Shown piece by piece: positions 36,727 to 46,893 of a DNA stretch of 64,000 bases; within the stretch, counting starts at the first letter, position 1, and each line of letters opens with the position of its first letter. Below the pieces are notes generated by a model that did not search any database, was not told where the DNA came from, and worked only from the letters and a program-made list of their open reading frames with translations. The translations under genes were made by a program, and so were the position numbers. This stretch comes from Apophysomyces variabilis (Eukaryota > Mucoromycota > Mucoromycetes > Mucorales > Mucoraceae): assembly GCA_002749535.1 (NCBI GenBank), contig MZZL01000403.1:62001-126000 (forward strand). The letters run 5' to 3'.

Positions 36727-37263
36727 TTATTTGATCTCGTTGATCACAAGAGCTATAAAAGGAGTAAGGGAAAAAAAATAGGCGTAGATATTAAATCATC
36801 TGAGAAACTTTTGCGACCAAAAAAAAACCAAATGAGTAACTTACCAGGAGGAAGAGACTGTCTAAGCTTGTTGGCCTTCTGCTTATCTTTCACGACAAGA
36901 GTGTAGAGGTAGCGAGAGCATCTGACCTTAAACTTGACAGAATCGGCATTCTTCTTGATGCGAGCGGCTAAAGACGGTAATGAAACAAAATTGTTAAATT
37001 CGTGTTGTTCGGCGATGAGTTTGTTCGTATCATGTCCTACATTTGGCATCCTTGCGGCGGGCAATTTCAAGGAATTGCTTGATATCCTTAATTTGCTGAG
37101 GCTATTGAAAAAGAACAAGATAAAAAAAAAGGAATCTCGTTAGCCGAGATTTCGTCGTTTCCAGAGATGCTCAGTGTCATCCATCCGACTGTTTTCTCGC
37201 CCATCCATCCATCCATCCATTCTACATAGATAAACTAAGTGATAAGAAGGTGATATTTACCAT
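36727..37263 (-). CDS. RPL38: 60S ribosomal protein eL38
   Basis: This is a structural protein of the large ribosomal subunit. The start codon ATG (37263-37261) is followed directly by GTAAAT, so the first coding exon is only the Met codon. The next exon encodes [19 protein letters not shown], the next [20 protein letters not shown] and [18 protein letters not shown], and the last ALVINEIK. The sequence matches eL38 along its entire length (about 70 aa). Intron 1 contains a (ATCC)n microsatellite. Confidence 0.95.
37198..37220. repeat. (ATCC)n microsatellite in RPL38 intron 1
   Basis: About five tandem CATC/ATCC units in the first intron of the eL38 gene. Confidence 0.8.
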
Positions 37264-39649
37264 TTCTGGACGCGCTTAAGGTGGTCGGAAAGAGGAAGCT
37301 ATCCATGTCAAGGTCCAACAATTCATTTCAGTCCGGCGGTGTTTAAATTGTATTGGCCCTTTTCATGCTGCCCTTCTCTTCTCACAGCCAATGTTGACAA
37401 TCGGCCTTTCATTTTTCCGCCAAACGGACAGAAATCCAACGAAGCAAGCCTGCTACACAAACCGAAACACAGTAAATATTATAATCGATACATATCAAGC
37501 ACAAGCCGGCATCTTTTGCTTATTAGAGCAGCTAATCTTTTCATATGACAATACCTGATTTTGCTAACTGTTTGCTGGAAATGTTATATCGCTTCTACGC
37601 TTGAATTACTGTTCCAGAGCAAGGACAATATTGGAGGTTTTGGACGGATTAACCTCCATATATAGCTTTTGAACATGCTTCCATTGCAGTATCATTCCGA
37701 TTTCTTGCTGGGAAGCAAAGGCTGTAGTTAACTCAATTGCGTATGGGCAAAGGCGTGTCAACTGATAAGCTGCTTATCACTGTATTGTCTATGTGCCAAT
37801 TCCCGAACCAAGTGACCGACAAGCTCGCATCATTTCGCGCTGGTAACTGTATCGAGAAATCGTTCGACTTGACAACTGGATTCTTTTAAATTGATGGAAG
37901 AGTATAGGATTGGAAGGAACACCGCGTTCCACAATTGGGCAGGTGCATATGTATCCCAATGACAGAGAGCTTGCAATTATTCCGAAGATTTCCGGTGATA
38001 CTCTCTCCATCATGGCTATGCTTTTCTATGAAGAAGAAAAAAAGGGTATTTATCGGAAGAGTTGTGCCGTTGTAAATTGCTTGAGTGTAACTTTAAACTT
38101 CTGACTATATCGTTACCATGACAAAAATAGGGTTACGTTGCATGCAATGCTTCTGAGATAAAGGCCGGGATTAGGATTGGCAGGAAGAAGTACAAAGAAA
38201 TAATCAAACACCGTCTGTGGTTCGAATATTCTTAGCAACATTGTTGGTCGTTTGTCAATTAGAATCTACTATCCTTATTCGTTCGGATTTTGCAAGTGCT
38301 TTATTCATTCGAACAATGTGGATTGCCCTGCACTATCATATATTATATTTGCTGTTTTTAGCGCAATATCACCTTTGACTGTGCTGTGTGCTGCTTGCTG
38401 CTTCTACAATGATCTCACCAAGGGTTTTCATCATTCCTGCCTGGTTATTGTCGGTAGTCGGATACTACATTGCGAGAATTTAAAGTAATAGTAAGTAAAT
38501 ATGCATCCAACAAGCTTTCATTTTAGCGTACACTTCTAATCCTGTCGATGAACCATGAATTGATGGCGCGGCGCTGGTATACTCGCCGGGCGTATCAAGC
38601 TAAACATACTAGCTGCAAGCAATCCGGGATAAATAGGGATCCGCAAAATATTTGTCCATTAGCATTAGTTCGTATTGTTTTGGCGAAACAAATGATGCAG
38701 ATATCACTTTGGCCTTGGAATATCCATTCAAATAGTTTGAGGTTTGTTGGAATACCAAACGAGCATTGCCTTTTTATGCTACTTGAAAATTAGCTTACAA
38801 GTTCTAGTGAGTACTAAGGCGACATGTCATAAGGAATCTAGCATTTACTAACACTCCTAAATCACCTTGGAATACTAGCGTTTAGGTAACATTTTTAATG
38901 GAGTGGTGTTCTTCAAAATAGTATCAACCATTGTACGGTCGATGAAAGCAAAATCCATACTAACAAGGTAAAAAGGTAGATTACCCTAGTGCGCTTTCCC
39001 TGGTTTGTGCTTCAGCCAGCTGGAGTGCTTGCAGAAGTAAGCAAGAAAGGAACGCTTAATCGGAAATCAATTACAGGAAGACGCAAGCTGTCGAACGAAG
39101 GGTGTGCACCTAAGCTGGACGACTTGTTGCAAGGAGAGAGCACAGGAGCCATTTTTTTGGTTTTACCCTCTTTAAGTCAAGGAATGTTGATCTCTTACAA
39201 AACTAGTTTCTTTCACTTTTCGTTTTATTTCAATGAACCTTATAGGCTTAGAAAACATATGGATAGGACTACTATCAAACTCTGCTCATTGCCCTTGGGC
39301 TAATCAGTGTTAGCGAATTCCTTCCTTTTTGGTTTTGTCTATGGTTAGAACCTAGTTGTTCCATGAATTCGGAGTTTTCATGGATTTTAGTATAAGAGGT
39401 TTCAGAACCATTTCCCAATTTTACTCTCCCTCCCAGGCTCCGCACCTGTTGGTCAGCTACACAACGGACCTCAACTTGTGGTTAAACAAAACTTCACGCA
39501 CCAGCGAGCTTCACTAACTTCACGAGCCAGAATTTGAGCTACTGCACGTGTGGCCATCATTTGGTTCCAGGTCATGTTCTATTTCGACTCAAACAAAAAG
39601 TCCATAGTACGCATCTATGTCTATTATCATCCAGTTTGCTCATTCTTCT
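37264..39649. other. 2.4 kb without a supported gene
   Basis: AT-rich DNA with only short, domain-less ORFs. The left end should hold the RPL38 promoter. The longest frame (38989-39303) opens on GTG. Confidence 0.45.
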
Positions 39650-40671
39650 CTGTTTAAGAAGTCTGTTACCAAGCTTAGAAAGCGGTCAGGTGCTTCATAA
39701 TGCACTTGAAAAAAGGGCGAAAAATCAGTCCTGAGAATCACCAGCCAAGGAATCACAATATCACTTACCCCAATGTCCTACATCTTCTATGTTCTCAATA
39801 CGCGAACGAGGAAATTGTTTTTGAACTAACTCTGGATGTTTCAAAAATGGTTTTCTGTATGGACTTTTGCCGCCCGTGATAAACAAGGTTGGGCCTTCAT
39901 AGTGTAATGGCTCTGTCAAGAATTCACCCAGGCGGCCTAAAGAATTGCCAAGAGTGTCATAAGGCACCCGGAACCGATAGATTCCATCCTTGTGGCGTTT
40001 TAAATTGGTCAGAAGGAATTGACGGACGATAAGATCTGGTTCGTAAGTCTGTAAAATCTCGTCTGCCACCTTCTGTTTCGTTGGTGATACTGCATCAATC
40101 GCTCTCATTCCTTCCACATACATTTGGAATTCACGAGACAGGGGCATATGCAAAGGTGCAATATCAACGACAATAAGTTTTGATGGTATTGTAGGCTGCC
40201 GCAGAGCAAGAGTCATGACAGTTTTGCCTCCCCTAGGCTGGCGATAAGCTTTGCTGAGTCACTCAAAGAGAGCTGCAGACTTACATGGAATGACCAAGAA
40301 AAACAGGTCTCTGAAGCTGCTGTTCCTTAACGAATTCTGCGAGATCGTTAGCCATGACATCGTAGGAATGCTCGTTGCAATGAGGACTGTTGCCATGGTT
40401 TCGCAGATCCTTCGAGGTTCATGTTAGCACAACATTACTATAAATGTCTTCGCCATCCACTTACGATAGTATAAATATCTCTGTTGGATCGTTGGCCTAT
40501 TGTTTTAGCAAATGATTTCCAGTTCTGCTTGGATCCGAAAAGACCATGACAAATGATCAGCGGTGCCAGTTTTGACGGCGACTGAGTAAGGTACTTGTCG
40601 AACGAAAGGGTAACAGGATTTGTGGAGTATGTCCTTCGAAGACTGCGAGCAAACCCAAGTCTGTTCCACAT
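39650..40671 (-). CDS. Mitochondrial alpha/beta hydrolase, ABHD11/Imo32-like
   Basis: This is a serine hydrolase of the ABHD11 family, which protects the mitochondrial 2-oxoglutarate dehydrogenase complex in animals. The N-terminus is a basic presequence (MWNRLGFARSLRRTYST). The fold has PLIICHGLFGSKQNW with the HG oxyanion motif, DLRNHGNS, and the nucleophile in LGHSMGGKTVM, whose Met codon is split by an intron. The catalytic His lies in EDVGHWVHYEAPD, built across the last intron, and the protein ends in LNREE with TGA at 39650-39652. The catalytic Asp is expected in the FITGGKSPYRKP region or the preceding loop. It is intact and about 300 aa, the normal length. Confidence 0.88.
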
Positions 40672-41511
40672 TACGTTTCGCTTATTGATAACAGAAACTA
40701 ATTAGGTTTTGAGAGTTACGGTGTAGCGGTGTTACTGAACTGCGGTCTTACCATTCAATGATAAACCAATCGAAGTGCGCCTGCCGTGAGGTATCAATAG
40801 GATCTAGCATCGTTCTCCCACCTGTACGTATTCTCGATGTGTAAATATGAATGCAGTTTCGCATCGTGATAATCCATTGTGTAAGTTGAACACTTGTGCG
40901 CGGTCATTATATTGTAAGATAATGAATGCATTAGCAAAAAGCGAAATATGGCGTTGCCAGATTCGTGAAGAATTTACCAAATCAGGGCAAGCACTCTTGC
41001 TACGTCGGTAATTCAAACTTTGATGAAAGCTTAAAACTAGCAATCGTTGCCAAGTTAGCAACAAAGCCAAATGCTTGGCTATTCTGTTCTTAACTCATTC
41101 AACTTGTTTTCCTGCATTGCTACCCAATTGTTCTATAACCGGAAAGAGTTATTCATGAAGATATTGGATCTATTTCCTGGCTGTTGAGGAGGGTCAATCG
41201 CCGCTCTACTTGCTCGAACTAGTTCGTTTTTGGCATTGATAGGTGAGGGGGGGGGACATTTTCCTTTCGACAATAACTTAGCGGGATGTTTACATTTGGA
41301 ACAAGTCTCTATAAAAGAGAACAAGAAATAGGCTCCCGTGTTTCCCTTGTTTATAGTGATGCAACCGCTTCTATTACTTCCTCACGACGGTCATGCCCTT
41401 TTCGAGGCTGAGCGCCTGCACCCCGACTCCAAAAAAAAATAATAACTATTGCGCTCCGGTAAAAAAATTGCAATATTTCTCTGGAGAGTCTATGCTCGTT
41501 CTTTACGCTTA
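40672..41511. other. Divergent promoter region, hydrolase / CNH gene
   Basis: About 840 bp. No gene. A minus-strand frame at 40804-41070 has no domain. Confidence 0.4.
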
Positions 41512-43132
41512 ATGACGCCCTCCGAACAAAATGTCCCGTTGCCTTCCGCCCCACCACCACCGTATACCCCTCATTCACAACATCACGATTCAGTGGAAAG
41601 GAACGATGTCCCGGAAGCACGAGAGGTAACGTCGGCCTTTCCTTTGTCATCTCTTGGCGAAGCTCTTTTCGTTTTGGTTGTACACGCAGCTAAAGAAAAG
41701 ATCGATTGGATCCTTATAGACCGAGCAAGCAGATTTATCAAGGTTAGAACTCAAGCTGCTTGCAACGGAAAGGTCGGTAGGGTCTTATGAATGTGGATGT
41801 GTGCTTGAAGATCGATTTTTGTTATTGGGCCACTCAGTCCTTGGTATTCAAGTCTTGGATATGGAAAGGCCGACTGAAACCCAAACCATCATATGGGCTC
41901 GTGCGAGAAAGATGATTGTCATAGAATCCAGTCGAATCGTGCTGATGTTGGCAGGACGTAGCAAGCAAATCCGATGTTACTCTCTAGATGCATTATTGCG
42001 GCTAATATATGCCGTACTCGGGTTAGATTGGAGAAAACGACTTGTTCCAGAGTATGATCTGCCCAGCTTAGATGCGTGGCGCCATGTCGCTTCGCAAGCA
42101 GGGAAAGCGCCGGACGTGGAGCCCACGGCGCAGGCACCAGGCAACGAGAACCTGCAGGGGAAGGTGGTTATGGTGGCTGGCATCGCAAAGAACCATTATG
42201 CTTTCGGTAATACGGTCCTTCAGAATTACTGCTACAAGTTTCCCGAGAGTAAGGATGCGCTGGATTTGCGGATCTATCATACGACTGCCTATATCTTTGC
42301 CGCAGTTTTGCATCGAGACAAAATCGTGTTATGGCAGCGAAAGCGGGACGGTGATAATCTTCATGCGTTTTTTCGACTGAAAGTCTTTTGGATTCCTACT
42401 GAGCCACGCTCCATCGCTTTTGCTGACGATCGTGTCACATTGCGCCACATCTTGGCCGTTTTCTCGACCGAGGCCACAGCTATCAATTTACGTGATAGTA
42501 AGGTTCAGTCAATTCCTATCCACGCTAAAGTGGAGGAGCTTTACCAATCTACATGGATGCGGGAACAGTATGAGCACAAATTATCCAATCCACGGCCGCC
42601 CGCTTCGCCTGTTCCTACCATCTTCCCACGTCCAAGTTTACCCTCGACCCTGTCTCTACCTATCCATTGGACTTCACTCATTCAGCTTCCATTTTATCCC
42701 GAATGTCTTCCTGCCACATCTCTCACTACACAATATTCTATCCCGCCGTCATATAACACCGTTGTGGCCACCACACCTTTCGAAGCACCTGATCCCGTCG
42801 CCTTGCCATCCACTGCTGCACCACAGCTTTTCTTTGCGACCCTCGGTCGCCAAAGTTTCATCATCGACCTCAACGGCGCTTTGTTCACCACCCAGGTCTA
42901 TCACTGGTCAGATGAACCTGACCATATCGAATTCGTCAAGATCCGCAACGACTGGTGCGCTGTTGGACTTGGACGAGATACCGTCGACCTTATTCACATC
43001 ACAACGGCCAAAAAGCAACGTCTAATGAATGGCGTTCCTGTCCGGTTCCTCTCACACTGGCAAACCGCGTTATTATGGTCATGTACAGCCAACGACAAGT
43101 CTCATGTATATATGTTGCAAACTGATGTCTAA
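41512..43132 (+). CDS. CNH (citron homology) domain protein
   Basis: Two exons (41512-41625 and 41720-43132) give 508 aa. The N-terminus is Pro/Ser-rich (PLPSAPPPPYTPH). The rest is a single beta-propeller-like CNH domain, with RFLLLGHSVLGIQVLDM, IIWARARKMIVIES and KQIRCYSLDALL near the start and FFATLGRQSFIIDLNG toward the end. CNH domains in Rom2-type RhoGEFs, GCK kinases and Vps39/TRAP1 proteins bind Rho or Rab partners. Here no GEF, PH or kinase domain accompanies it. A 94-nt intron with GTAACG donor, CTAA branch-like site and TTATAG acceptor resolves what looks like a frameshift. Its exact partner is unknown. Confidence 0.8.
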
Positions 43133-43869
43133 TGAAACGCAAGAAAAAGTCCCAGTTTGTCACATTATCTACACTATCTCTGTCCAGCTTATTTTTTTTA
43201 GTTTAAACATATCTGAACATATTGTCTGTGTGCATCACGGAAAAGAGCGTGAGCAACCAGATTGGAAATTTTAGTGGGCAGGATAACCCATGCTGAACGC
43301 TGTCTATTGAGTCAATTGTCGTTATCATTATGAGTTGATGTGAACATACGCAATGACGCGTCTACAAACGGATTCTAGCCGGCAAGGTCGGAACGTTTGT
43401 ATGCTGCACATTAGTTAGGGGCCAGTAAAAGGTAAAGAAACCCTGACACCAAGTCATTGTAGTTTTCAATGGTCTTTGTAAGGTGATACGAGCTTGTGTT
43501 GGCTTCCAGTAATCGGGCTTAAAGCAAAGAATGAGAAACAGAACATGGAAGAGCGAGTCAAGGGAAGGGGAGTACCTTTGTCAGTACCAGCCAATCATAG
43601 TGAAGACTGAAGGCTTTCATTTGGGCCATTCACAAAAGAGCTATGCAGCAGCATGGTGTGAAATTAATTTTCTGGCCAAAGAAACTCGCTGATATGTTAT
43701 AAACATCAGCGTCTTATATCCAATAATGAAAGCTTATTGGTTTGATTTTGCGAATTTTTCGAGCATTGAGCATAAAGCAAACGAACATTGATGGAATCCG
43801 TACATTAAATTAAACAAAAGTTCGTTTTCTGGTATTGTTAATGAGGTTAAAAGGAAGACACATCATGCT
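43133..43869. other. Convergent 3' region
   Basis: About 740 bp between the CNH gene and the hydratase gene. No ORF worth calling. Confidence 0.45.
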
Positions 43870-45060
43870 TTACAATTTAGCTACAGGCACATCCTTGTAA
43901 ACAGTAGCATATCCATGACTCAACACTACGCGGTCGCCCACCTTTGCCTCGAAATAGATGCCTTGGACAGCCGGATCGCTGTCATCCACCTTCCACATGT
44001 ATATATCCACTACTTCTCCTGGCAGAACTGGCTTGGCGAAGCGAGCGTCGATTGACTTGAACTTTGTCCGATCATTATCGGCAAAATGATGTATAACGGC
44101 ATGAGCGCAACGACCATAGGAACATAGACCGTGCAGGATCGGCCTAGGAAATCCGACCAGAGGAGCAAGATTGACATCTGCATGCAGTGGATTGAAATCA
44201 CTTCGAAAGGAGAAACGTTATAAGGCATGATTTCCCAATATCTTTTTATCGAGTTACCCAGACAACCGGTACAACAGTGCTTGATTCAGGGCCGTCGAAA
44301 AGGTCTCAATCACATCCGGAGCTCGTGTAGGTCGTGATCGGACAATTGCCTTTGGGCCTTTGGGACCCTTTGATTGAGAATAAGAAAGAACAGAGATGAG
44401 TAAACTAGTGTCAGTGAAACGGGGCTACTTGTTTTCTTTTCATACATTCCATCCACCATAACCACGGACGAACATCTTAGAACCCATACGAGCATAATGT
44501 ACTCCATCCGATTCTCCATAGAGATCGACGACAGTATCGATAACCATGCCCGATCCCTTGTCATAGACGCCACGGCAAGTCTTGACAGATTTGAAGCGAC
44601 CACCCATTTTGGGAAATGGCTTAAGCACTTCTAGCGATTGCTCCCCATGAACAATCTTATTGAAATCGTAGGGTGGCACACCAGGCAGCGGTCCCCCTAC
44701 AGACCATCGTTCCATAAAGGAGTTGACGTCTGAATCAGCGCCTTTAAGAAGTAAGGCCAGCGGATAAGTCGGGAGAGGTCCGAATTTGTCATCTATGGGA
44801 TATCAATCGTATCAAATCGCTTACTTTCAGTACTTAGGGATACCAAGTTCATAAAGCCATTGCAGGTCGCTCGGTGGCACGCCAACTGACAATGCATATA
44901 AAAGGTAATCGCGTCGATTGCAAGCAACCTAAATTCCAATTTAGCTCTTTTCTTCTCGCATAAAGTGAATCGATTTCTTCTTTCTACATTTATTTACAAT
45001 ATCAGGCTGGAAGGTATGTCCAACAGCTTTCGTCACATCCACGCTATATCCTTCGGGCAT
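43870..45060 (-). CDS. Peroxisomal enoyl-CoA hydratase 2 (MaoC fold)
   Basis: It hydrates trans-2-enoyl-CoA to (3R)-hydroxyacyl-CoA in peroxisomal beta-oxidation. The ATG at 45060 encodes MPEGYSVDVTKAVGHTFQPD, then an intron leads to CNRRDYLLYALSVGV, matching the start of hydratase-2 domains. The N-terminal half continues with FGPLPTYPLALLLKG and VVDLYGESDGVHYARMGSKM. The C-terminal half has the hydratase-2 motif GDFNPLHAD and VGFPRPILHGLCSYGRCA. The protein ends PVAKL, and AKL is a type 1 peroxisomal targeting signal. Unlike yeast Fox2 or animal MFE-2 there is no fused 3R-hydroxyacyl-CoA dehydrogenase or SCP2 domain. Confidence 0.92.
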
Positions 45061-45434
45061 AATGAAGAGGGCAAAATAATCAAGAAGCGGAAAAGAAAAG
45101 GGAAGAGAACAAAGATTGATTTTCGAAGAGACAGGGGAGGGCTTGGGAATATTTTCATTTTAAGGTGATACACACCATATTTGGTAGGATGTGGATGAGT
45201 CCGCCATTCTCGTCCAAGTTGGCAGGTAGTGGATTTTTCCTCAACAAAAATCATGTGGAGAGAATAAGAAAAAGAACAAGCTTATTAGTTAATCCTATCT
45301 GTCCTATATTTTCAATCGTAATTCTAGGTTGAGTTGCCATATCTAATCTGTTGTAAAAAGACAGAGACCAGTTACTATTAGTCAACAGAAAGGGCATTGT
45401 GTCGTTAGAGTGTCTTCCTATAGCAGACTTGTCT
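45061..45434. other. Intergenic, promoter of the hydratase gene
   Basis: A minus-strand ATG frame at 45254-45033 overlaps the hydratase start in another phase and has no domain; it is probably not coding. Confidence 0.4.
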
Positions 45435-45710
45435 TTAACATCTCAAAAGATAAATTGGGTCTCCAAACTGCTTCCAGAAAAAGACCCATTTGACATTACC
45501 CCAAGTGAAAACCATAAGCGGCGTGCCCATAAATTGTGCTCGCATGAAAATGGGCCCGCGCTGAGCGGCAGTTGAACCTTGAATAATCAAGATACAGTGG
45601 GCATTTAGTGAGGCCACAGCAAACGAAATATTTAAAGCATCTAGGTATAAGTATCTTGGAACAACAATATCAATTGCACCATGTTTGATACGACTGCTCG
45701 ACTGAGGCAT
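45435..45710 (-). CDS. Small hydrophobic hypothetical protein
   Basis: An ATG ORF of 91 codons, MPQSSSRIKHGAIDIVV at the start, with a hydrophobic span (LNISFAVASLNAHCILII) and an aromatic C-terminal stretch (TPLMVFTWGNVKWVFFW). It may be a one- or two-pass membrane protein. I do not recognise it. Composition is protein-like and it lies in line between two minus-strand genes. Confidence 0.4.
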   Translation of the reverse strand: MPQSSSRIKHGAIDIVVPRYLYLDALNISFAVASLNAHCILIIQGSTAAQRGPIFMRAQFMGTPLMVFTWGNVKWVFFWKQFGDPIYLLRC

Positions 45711-45909
45711 ATTCCTTTAAAACCCATCCAAAGGTGTCTAATTTTTTACTCGGTCAGACCATAGGCAAAGTGTGCCCAAACGGACCAGTTTCCGTGAATT
45801 CTCTCATACTCTGATCGCGGGCAGACGAGGAAAAAAATACCATTCATTACTTTCATTTACATAGTACCCTCTTCTTTAACGTTTTCTATCCGTTATAATA
45901 TCTGTCCAT

Positions 45910-46617
45910 CTATGAAATTTGTCCATCTGTGATGCTCTCGCATTTAACAGGACCTGAACTTGTCACCAGGACATGTCCCTTGTATGTCGCTCTTTGCGAA
46001 CTATCGGTTCGTAGATGTTCTGCCACTTGTTCAAACACGCGTTGTTTAGGCTTGAGAACTGGATCGGCAGGTCCCATTGGCTCCTGTCCGAGTAACTGGA
46101 TGCGTTCCCCCAACGTGCTCGTGGAAGGTGGACTTAGCAATTCCACATGGTCTCCTTGACTGGCAGCCAACAGCATACCCTGTGACAGAACTCCCCGAAA
46201 CTTACTAGGCTTCATATTGCTAACTACAATTACATGCTTGTTCTATTATCAAGCGAAGCTTAAAACATGAGCTCAGAATCCAGAGGTGCGTATTAATTAC
46301 CAAAAGGGATTCACGGGGTATGTATTTGACCAATCCACTGACAATTGTCCTTTGTGTCTCGGTAGATTCTGCGTCAAGAGATACTATTGTGATCGTGATT
46401 ATATAACTACTGAGACATTCCTCTTTTGTATTTCCCCCTTACCTTGTTCGATATAAAGGTGCTCTGCAGTGGGATGGGATTCCACATGAACAATCTTGCC
46501 CACACGTAAATCAACGCGATGAATGAAATCATCGGATGTTAACGCAACCGGATTCTGAGTACTATAATGACGTAGAAAAGAAATCGGTCTGGCGACACGC
46601 ATACATAGAGGAAGCAT
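45910..46617 (-). CDS. Mitochondrial tRNA-binding (EMAP II/tRBD) protein
   Basis: This is a single EMAP-type tRNA-binding domain, as in Arc1, AIMP1 and MetRS C-termini, with an import signal. The ATG at 46617 gives MLPLCMRVARPISFLRHYST, an Arg-rich, acid-free presequence. The OB-fold reads DFIHRVDLRVGKIVHVESHP, TAEHLYIEQ, then after an intron TQRTIVSGLVKYIP, and after another NKHVIVVSNMKPSKFRGVLS and QGMLLAASQ. These are the canonical tRBD strands. The C-terminal part LGERIQLLG and KPKQRVFEQVAEHL completes the domain. Three exons, roughly 200 aa. It may help a mitochondrial aminoacyl-tRNA synthetase bind tRNA. It is divergent from a tRNA methyltransferase gene 276 bp away. Confidence 0.85.
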
Positions 46618-46893
46618 AATACACTGTCGAAAGATAGACCGGAACAAAAGAAACAGAACGGGATACGAATTTCTTATATTTTGTGCACAACCGTCTCGGG
46701 TCTCCTTGGGCATCAGGACCCCAGTACTACTGTAGAAAAAGAGCGCCTCACGCAAGGTTGAAGTTCAAGACAAAGTTTGCGCATAAATGCATTGAGATAG
46801 TGTCTTCTTAATACTCGATTCGCCTATTTCTGATATTGCGGGTTATGCCTTGCTTCTATTCTCTTCTAGAGGCTAACCGGAGTTTGCGTGACC
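46618..46893. promoter_or_regulatory. Divergent promoter between two tRNA-related genes
   Basis: 276 bp between the tRNA-binding protein (minus) and the TRMT2A-like methyltransferase (plus). No individual element was identified with confidence. Confidence 0.4.

Noticed and set aside
37904..38104. 64-aa ORF and neighbouring short frames in the 37.3-39.6 kb spacer
   Set aside because: Short, without domains, splice signals or promoter motifs.
41739..41790. Apparent +1 frameshift in the CNH gene
   Set aside because: A 94-nt intron (41626-41719) with good donor, branch-like CTAA and acceptor gives a continuous frame, so no frameshift is needed.
42420..43025. 201-aa ORF inside the CNH gene in another frame
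   Set aside because: It is the shifted reading of a clear CNH exon; composition is Ser/His/Leu-rich without a domain.
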